Part shown: in pieces, positions 47,840 to 52,191 of the stretch
Position numbering within the stretch: position 1 is the first letter of the stretch
Layout: the number at the start of each line of letters is the position of its first letter
Origin: Methanobacteriaceae archaeon
GTDB lineage: Archaea; Methanobacteriota; Methanobacteria; Methanobacteriales; Methanobacteriaceae
DNA length: 52,191 bases
Assembly (NCBI GenBank): GCA_030539615.1
Contig: JAUNXU010000004.1
Location: 1 to 52,191, forward strand
Direction: 5' to 3'
Translations under genes and position numbers: made by a program
Notes under the pieces: model-generated
What the model saw: the letters and a program-made list of their open reading frames with translations, nothing else
Told to the model about the DNA's origin: nothing
The model's database searches: none

Positions 47840-47866
47840 AATCAGATTATATAAATTTATCTGATT
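47840..47866. promoter_or_regulatory. Probable autoregulatory operator of the decayed toxin-antitoxin pair
   Basis: AATCAGAT at 47840-47847 and ATCTGATT at 47859-47866 are perfect inverted repeats around an 11-base spacer that contains a TATA-like TATATAAA, 42-68 bases upstream of the antitoxin ATG. A dimeric AbrB-type antitoxin bound here would cover the promoter. Confidence 0.5.
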
Positions 47867-47893
47867 ATTTTAAAATTACCATTACAATTTTTG

Positions 47894-47932
47894 TTGCAAT
47901 TAATTGCAATTGTGTTGCAACTCTAATGCAAC
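47894..47932. repeat. Cluster of GTTGCAA palindromes
   Basis: TTGCAATTAATTGCAA at 47894-47909 is a perfect 16-base palindrome. Immediately after it, GTTGCA (47914-47919) and TGCAAC (47927-47932) form a second inverted repeat. Four half-sites of the same sequence within 40 bases suggest a protein-binding site rather than chance. Confidence 0.5.
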
Positions 47933-48215
47933 TACTACTTTTCATATGTAAAAATTATAACTTTCTAAAATAAAAGATCATTAATTTATAAAAAGAGTAT
48001 TAATAACAAAATATTTAATACAATACTTAAAAATAACATTAAAAAATTTAAGTTAATACAGTAAAAATAGAATAATAACTATTTTTAAAAGAATCTATAT
48101 AACTAATTATAGAAAACTAATCAACTAACAATAATACGAACTTTAATTATTTATTTTATGATAAACACTAATAAAAAATATAAAAATTATTAAAAATTCA
48201 GGATATGAAAAATAT

Positions 48216-49406
48216 ATGTTAAACAGTGATGTTCCCAAGTTAAGATTTAAAGAATTTGAAGATAAATGGGAAAATAAAAAACTTAAAAATATACTCAATA
48301 TTTCTAAAGAAAAATATAATCCTTTAAAAGAGGATGTTAATTTTAAATGTATTGAATTAGAACATTTATCCCAAAATACAGGAATATTAATAGGGTATTG
48401 TGCTGCTAATAAACAGAAAAGTATAAAAAATATTTTTAATGAAGGAAATATACTTTTTGGTAAATTACGACCTTATTTGAAAAAATTTTGGTTATCTAAT
48501 TTTAAAGGGGTTTGTTCATCAGAGATATGGGTTTTTGATACTAAAGAGAATAATTCTTTTATTTACTATCTAATTCAAACAGATAAATTTAATTTTATTG
48601 CCAATATATCTTCTGGTTCAAAAATGCCAAGATCAGATTGGAATTTCATGCAAAATATTAACTTTAACATTCCCTCCAAGATAGAACAGAAAAAAATAGC
48701 TAATTTTTTATCAAACTTTGATAAAAAAATAAATCTTTTGAATAAAAAACATGCAGAATATTTGAAATTTAAGAAGTTTTTGATGCAGAATTTGTTCACA
48801 CAGAAATTAAGATTTGCAGAATTCACTGAAGAATGGGGTAAATTTAAGATTAATGATTTATTTGTATCTAAAAAAGGAAAAGGTTTATCTAAAGAGTTAT
48901 TGTCTGATGATGGTGTAAATAAGTGTTTATTATATGGTGAACTTTATACTACTTATAATGAAATAATTAAAGAAGTTAAAAGTAAAACAGATAGTCAGCA
49001 AGGAGTATTATCTCAAGAAGAGGATATTTTAATTCCTTCTTCAACAACAACTAAGGGCATAGATTTAGTTACTGCTAGCGTTATTTTAGAAAATAATGTT
49101 CATTTGGGTGGAGATATAACTATTTTGAGAAAAAAAGAAAAGAATATAATTGATGAAAAGTTTTTTACTTATTATTTTTCTAATAACTTATTAAAACCAG
49201 TTGCAAAATTAACACAAGGAAGTACTATAATTCATTTGTACTGGAAGGATTTTAAAAAAATAAACACCCAAATTCCCAATTTGAATGAACAAAAAAAGAT
49301 AGCCAGTGTATTAATTTCTTTGGATGATAAAATAAATCTACTAGAAAAACAAATAACTAATATGGAAGACTTTAAAAAAGGATTATTGCAGCAAATGTTT
49401 ATTTAA
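48216..49406 (+). CDS. hsdS: Type I restriction-modification specificity subunit HsdS
   Basis: A 396-residue S subunit with two target-recognition domains (about 1-165 and 205-365) and two conserved helical spacers. Each half opens with a similar motif (VPKLRFKEFEDKWE and KLRFAEFTEEW) and ends with a helix (IANFLSNFDKKINLLNKKHAEYLKF and IASVLISLDDKINLLEKQITNM...FKKGLLQQMFI). It would choose the bipartite DNA sequence methylated by HsdM. No hsdM or hsdR is in the window, so it is an orphan or acts in trans. AGGATATGA lies before the ATG. Confidence 0.93.
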   Translation: MLNSDVPKLRFKEFEDKWENKKLKNILNISKEKYNPLKEDVNFKCIELEHLSQNTGILIGYCAANKQKSIKNIFNEGNILFGKLRPYLKKFWLSNFKGVCSSEIWVFDTKENNSFIYYLIQTDKFNFIANISSGSKMPRSDWNFMQNINFNIPSKIEQKKIANFLSNFDKKINLLNKKHAEYLKFKKFLMQNLFTQKLRFAEFTEEWGKFKINDLFVSKKGKGLSKELLSDDGVNKCLLYGELYTTYNEIIKEVKSKTDSQQGVLSQEEDILIPSSTTTKGIDLVTASVILENNVHLGGDITILRKKEKNIIDEKFFTYYFSNNLLKPVAKLTQGSTIIHLYWKDFKKINTQIPNLNEQKKIASVLISLDDKINLLEKQITNMEDFKKGLLQQMFI

Positions 49407-49462
49407 TTTTAATAAAGCATTTAAATAATCAATTAAATTATAAAATTTTAGGATATGATAAT

Positions 49463-50071
49463 ATGACAAATGAAAATGTTCCTAAGTTACGATTTAAAGA
49501 ATTCACTGGGGAATGGGAAACTGTTAAATTGGGTGAAATATCACAAATTACAGGTGGGGGGACCCCCTCAACAGATGTTCAGGAATATTGGGATGGAACG
49601 ATTAATTGGTATACTCCTTCTGAAATAGGTGAAGACAAATATGTGTCAGATAGTAATAGAAAAATTACTAAAAAAGGTTTAGATCATAGTTCAGCTAAAT
49701 TATTGCCAGAATATACTATACTTCTACCTACTCGTGCAACTATTGGTGAAATGAGTATAATTACTAAAGAATCAACTACAAATCAAGGTTTTCAATCAGT
49801 GATAGTCAATGAAAATTCTAATTTCGAATTTATTTATTATTTATTAAGTACACTCAAGAAAACTCTGATTAAAAATGCATCTGGTTCTACTTTTCTTGAA
49901 ATAAGTGGGAAAGAAATAAAAAAATTAAAAATTAAACTCCCTTCTCTTAAAGAACAAGAAAAAATTGCTAATTTCTTATCAAAAGTTGATAACAAAATAA
50001 GCATGATAAAAGAACAACTTACTAATAGGGAAGAATTCAAAAAAGGTCTCCTGCAGCAAATGTTTGTATGA
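49463..50071 (+). CDS. hsdS: Half-length HsdS (single target-recognition domain)
   Basis: A 202-residue protein corresponding to one half of an S subunit: VPKLRFKEFTGEWETVKLGE, the TRD beginning ITGGGTPSTDVQEYWDGTI, and the C-terminal helix IANFLSKVDNKISMIKEQLTN...FKKGLLQQMFV. Half-S proteins can dimerise to form a working specificity unit with a palindromic site. The upstream AGGATATGATAA and first codons resemble those of the gene before it, so the two arose by duplication or recombination, with different TRDs. Confidence 0.9.
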   Translation: MTNENVPKLRFKEFTGEWETVKLGEISQITGGGTPSTDVQEYWDGTINWYTPSEIGEDKYVSDSNRKITKKGLDHSSAKLLPEYTILLPTRATIGEMSIITKESTTNQGFQSVIVNENSNFEFIYYLLSTLKKTLIKNASGSTFLEISGKEIKKLKIKLPSLKEQEKIANFLSKVDNKISMIKEQLTNREEFKKGLLQQMFV

Positions 50072-50127
50072 AATTAATTTTAAACATATATATACTTGAT
50101 TAATACATAATAATAATTAAGTTAACT

Positions 50128-50137
50128 ATGTATACAT
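50128..50137. promoter_or_regulatory. Possible operator of the rightward RelBE module
   Basis: ATGTATACAT is a perfect ten-base palindrome 24 bases before the antitoxin ATG at 50161 and downstream of a TATATATAC element at about 50089-50097. The leftward paralogous module has AGTATACT at the equivalent place (51661-51668), so both share a GTATAC core. Confidence 0.4.
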
Positions 50138-50160
50138 AAAAAATAAAGGAGTAAGTTTTC

Positions 50161-50391
50161 ATGACACAAAAAATGATTAGAGTAGATGAATTAACCCACA
50201 AAGAATTAATGAATCGTGGATCTAAAGGCGAAAGTTTTAATGATATTATAAAAGGTTTATTAAAAGCCACATCACCTAAACCTATCAAAGTATCTCCTGA
50301 AATAATAAATGAACTAGAAAAAGCAGATATTGCATATGAAAATGGAGAATGCATAAGTTTCACTAAAAAAGAATTTTTGGAGAAATTTTAA
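50161..50391 (+). CDS. RelB-like antitoxin
   Basis: A 76-residue antitoxin. The first ~35 residues (MIRVDELTHKELMNRGSKGESFNDIIKGLL) resemble a ribbon-helix-helix DNA-binding domain; the acidic C-terminal part (EIINELEKADIAYENGECISF) should wrap the toxin. AGGAG precedes the ATG. It is paralogous to the antitoxin at 51404-51640 (shared V-E-THK-L---GSKGE-F-D-I pattern). The toxin starts one base after its stop. Confidence 0.8.
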   Translation: MTQKMIRVDELTHKELMNRGSKGESFNDIIKGLLKATSPKPIKVSPEIINELEKADIAYENGECISFTKKEFLEKF

Positions 50392-50392
50392 A

Positions 50393-50656
50393 TTGAACCT
50401 CATATTTTATAAACCTGCACTTAAACAATTTGAAAAACTTAAAAAAAAGAATCATAAGGATTATCTTAGAATTAAAAAAACATTATGTGATATTCTTGAA
50501 AATCCTTATGATAATAAATATAGACCAATTGCAGGAAAAACAACATATAAACGGGCAAAATCTGGAAATTACAGAATATGCTTTAAAATAACCCATAAAG
50601 ATATAATAATTGCACGCATAGGACACAGAAAAAACATTTACAACATAATTAACTAA
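50393..50656 (+). CDS. RelE/ParE-family toxin
   Basis: An 87-residue toxin of RelE fold: MNLIFYKPALKQFEKL, central helices, then KTTYKRAKSGNYRICFKITHKDIIIARIGHRKNIYN, which has the basic residues and the RIGHR-Y ending typical of RelE-type mRNA-cleaving toxins. It starts at TTG (50393), coupled to the antitoxin stop. It looks intact. Confidence 0.82.
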   Translation: MNLIFYKPALKQFEKLKKKNHKDYLRIKKTLCDILENPYDNKYRPIAGKTTYKRAKSGNYRICFKITHKDIIIARIGHRKNIYNIIN

Positions 50657-50700
50657 ATAAATCAGTTCTACTTTTTTAATATTGATAAAGAAAACAAAAT

Positions 50701-50730
50701 AAGGATTATTGCAACAAATGTTTATTTAAT
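50701..50730 (+). pseudogene. Relic of the 3' end of an hsdS gene
   Basis: Thirty bases match the last codons and stop of the hsdS gene at 49378-49407 with one difference (the GLLQQMFI-stop coding region; here reading GLLQQMFI as well). Upstream the similarity fades within about 20 bases. It lies beyond the RelBE module, so the module sits between an hsdS gene and this fragment. Confidence 0.7.
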
Positions 50731-50774
50731 ATTATGATGATGCGACAAAATCTAATTATTAAATGAAAAAACTC

Positions 50775-50828
50775 TATTTAGCAATTGAAGAATAAAATTT
50801 TCTAAAAAAAAATGACTTTTGTCGGACA
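50775..50828. repeat. 54-bp dispersed repeat, copy B
   Basis: Same orientation as 45091-45144, 47 of 54 positions identical by hand alignment. On the minus strand it ends with the hairpin GAC-AAAA-GTC followed by A and nine Ts. Confidence 0.7.
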
Positions 50829-51117
50829 CTCATTATACTTATTAAACTTTATATAATTTATCTTTGCACTTTTTCAAAAAATAACCAATCTTAAAACATT
50901 AAAACACGGTTTTCAATATATACATATACAAAATATAAAAAAAAACAATAGATTACATGAACTTTTGAAATTATTCTAGCTCAAAAATCATTTCAGTCCC
51001 AGTAAAAAAAAAAATACTAAAAGTGGTTTTTTAGAGTGTTACCATTATAATGATTAATATTCATTAAATTTCAATAGTTCATTAAAATAATTAATTCATA
51101 AAGAAATAAATATAGTT

Positions 51118-51396
51118 TTATTTATGTATCTTATAACTACTTCTTCTGTGTTCTATTCTTACAATAATTATTTTATTATCTAAATTATCAGATAAGTTAA
51201 AACATATTCTATAATTTCCAGCTTTAACTCTTTTATATTTTTTAGTCATTGCAACCTTAATATATTTTGGATTTGATGGGTTTTCTTGTATTTCATTAAG
51301 TTTTTTATAAATTATTTTCCCATCATGTTTATTTTTCTTAGAGATTTTAATATATTGTTTTCTTGCTTTAGTAGTGAATAACAGTTTATAAGTCAT
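51118..51396 (-). CDS. RelE/ParE-family toxin
   Basis: A 92-residue toxin paralogous to the one at 50393-50656. The shared core is KYKRVKAGNYRICF and IIIVRIEHRRSSYKI, with the same basic residues. The preceding antitoxin ends seven bases upstream. It looks intact, on the opposite strand to the first module and tail-to-tail with it. Confidence 0.82.
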   Translation of the reverse strand: MTYKLLFTTKARKQYIKISKKNKHDGKIIYKKLNEIQENPSNPKYIKVAMTKKYKRVKAGNYRICFNLSDNLDNKIIIVRIEHRRSSYKIHK

Positions 51397-51403
51397 GTTC
51401 TTA

Positions 51404-51640
51404 TTACTCTTTTATTTCTTTTTCTAATTCTTCTAATGTACATTCTATTAATTTACCATTTTTTGCATCTTCTTCTGCTTGTTCAAGATCTTTTAATAAT
51501 TCTAAATCATATTCTAAATCATCAGTTCTTTCTGCTTTATCCAATATTTTATTTATTACATCTTGAAATGTTTCTCCTTTAGACCCAGCTTCTTGTAATC
51601 TTTTATGTGTTTCCTCATTTACTTTAATCGTTTTAGTCAT
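51404..51640 (-). CDS. RelB-like antitoxin
   Basis: A 78-residue antitoxin: MTKTIKVNEETHKRLQEAGSKGETFQDVINKIL (DNA-binding half) followed by a strongly acidic tail (LELLKDLEQAEEDAKNGKLIECTLEELEKEI). I start at the ATG at 51640, with AGGTGAT upstream; the TTG codon just before it is also in frame but too close to the ribosome site. Together with the toxin it makes a complete module. Confidence 0.8.
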   Translation of the reverse strand: MTKTIKVNEETHKRLQEAGSKGETFQDVINKILDKAERTDDLEYDLELLKDLEQAEEDAKNGKLIECTLEELEKEIKE

Positions 51641-51660
51641 CAATATATCACCTATAATTC

Positions 51661-51668
51661 AGTATACT
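51661..51668. promoter_or_regulatory. Possible operator of the leftward RelBE module
   Basis: AGTATACT, an eight-base palindrome 21 bases upstream of the antitoxin ATG, sharing GTATAC with the palindrome of the other module. Confidence 0.35.
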
Positions 51669-51729
51669 AATTAATATAAATTACTAAATATATATAAGTT
51701 AATTAAAAAATGTTTATATAAGTGTTCAT

Positions 51730-51825
51730 GGTTTTAATCAGGTATTAGTAGGTAAAATCTCAGAACACGAGTAATATGTGTAACAGGTACTCTTGGGTTT
51801 TAATTAGGTATTAGTAGGTAAAATC
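51730..51825. CRISPR. Minimal CRISPR-like unit (two 30-bp repeats, one 36-bp spacer)
   Basis: Repeat 1 (51730-51759) and repeat 2 (51796-51825) are 30 bases each and differ at one position (C/T at the tenth base). Both start GGTTTTAAT and end GTAGGTAAAATC, with partly complementary ends (GGTTTTA and TAAAATC). They enclose 36 bases (51760-51795) of different, less AT-rich sequence. The geometry is that of an archaeal CRISPR, but two units alone do not prove it and no cas genes are in the window. It could be a relic or a small satellite array. Orientation is not assigned. Confidence 0.45.
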
Positions 51826-52140
51826 AAAATTTTAGTTTTAATAAATTTTAACATTATTCTTTTTCTTTTATAACATTACATTAGTGTTATTAGTTTTAAT
51901 AATAATTTGTTACAATCACATTTAATTACTCATTTTATATACAGAAAATAATACCAACCATCTCAAAGCATAAAATAAGAATGATATAATAATAATTTTT
52001 TTTAAATGTTGGATGACCGTCTTTTTTTCATTTTCTTTTGTCTAAAATTATGTAAAATTTTTTTCATACAAAAAACTTTTAATCATAAACAAAGAAAAAA
52101 AACAACACCCAACTAATTAACCTCTTATAAAAAAATAATA

Positions 52141-52191
52141 ATACAAATTAAACAGTATTTAACACTATCTAATAAAAAAAAGATAAATATA
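52141..52191 (-). repeat. Right arm of the 51-bp perfect inverted repeat
   Basis: Exact reverse complement of 252-302. The match reaches the last base of the window, so its outer limit is unknown. Confidence 0.85.

Larger units (their letters stand above)
47799..48215. other. Divergent intergenic region with palindromes
   Basis: About 415 bases between the decayed antitoxin (minus) and hsdS (plus). It holds two clear dyads, listed separately (47840-47866 and 47894-47932). The remaining 280 bases are plain AT-rich sequence without an ORF. Confidence 0.55.
50657..51117. other. Intergenic region with hsdS relic and dispersed repeat
   Basis: About 460 bases between the 3' ends of the two RelBE modules. 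It contains a 30-base hsdS 3'-end relic at 50701-50730 and copy B of the 54-bp repeat at 50775-50828. From 50830 to 51117 I see only AT-rich sequence. Confidence 0.65.
51641..52191. other. Gene-free terminal region with repeats
   Basis: About 550 bases upstream of the second antitoxin. It contains the GTATAC palindrome, a two-repeat CRISPR-like unit (51730-51825) and the right inverted-repeat arm (52141-52191). From 51826 to 52100 nothing recognisable is seen. Confidence 0.6.

Overview
This is very AT-rich DNA from a methanogenic archaeon of the Methanobacteriales; the gene content and base composition best fit Methanosphaera or a close relative (inference). Support comes from archaeal informational genes (aIF2-alpha, S27e, L44e, L21e, Rpb4, an initiator tRNA starting with A1-U72, archaeal-type RNase P RNA), methanogen genes (formyltransferase Ftr, nickelochelatase CfbA, FrhD/HypF hydrogenase maturation), a B-family DNA polymerase split just after motif C as in Methanothermobacter, and a large secreted beta-helix adhesin-like protein. 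Ribosome sites are often AGGTGA/GGAG, but several genes look leaderless.

Layout. 1-1.1 kb is gene-free apart from a long inverted-repeat arm that is matched at the last base of the window. 1.1-2.7 kb carries tRNA-Arg and the rpl44e-rps27e-aIF2a translation operon (minus strand). 3.2-9.3 kb is a cell-surface block: an SCP2-like/membrane protein, a beta-helix plus TIM-barrel adhesin-like protein, a PepSY protein and an unknown protein. 9.3-13.8 kb is a heat-shock locus: an ArsR-type regulator divergent from grpE-dnaK-dnaJ, with three TAAC-N5-GTTA-like operators between them. 14.0-18.0 kb holds initiator tRNA-Met, RNase P RNA, two membrane coiled-coil proteins, methionine aminopeptidase and a decayed insertion sequence.

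18.0-42.6 kb is mostly housekeeping: frhD-hypF, larB, polB1, a TrkA protein, a flippase-like protein, ftr (which has no ATG/GTG/TTG start; its only plausible start is ACG), nnr, rpl21e-rpb4-rsmA-hemK, an NRAMP-family transporter with Mg-transporter-like active-site changes beside a channel-less MgtE-N/CBS/PRC protein, an Lrp regulator, a pilin-like pair, a DUF35 protein, cfbA, thiL, a radical SAM enzyme, and a tandem purE next to ubiD.

43-52.2 kb is accessory: small surface proteins, a GpgS-like membrane glycosyltransferase, a decayed AbrB/VapC toxin-antitoxin pair, two orphan hsdS genes plus an hsdS relic, two paralogous RelBE-type modules in opposite orientation, a two-repeat CRISPR-like unit and dispersed repeats. 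A 54-bp imperfect direct repeat brackets 45.1-50.8 kb. All similarity statements are from reading the sequence by eye; no database search was run.
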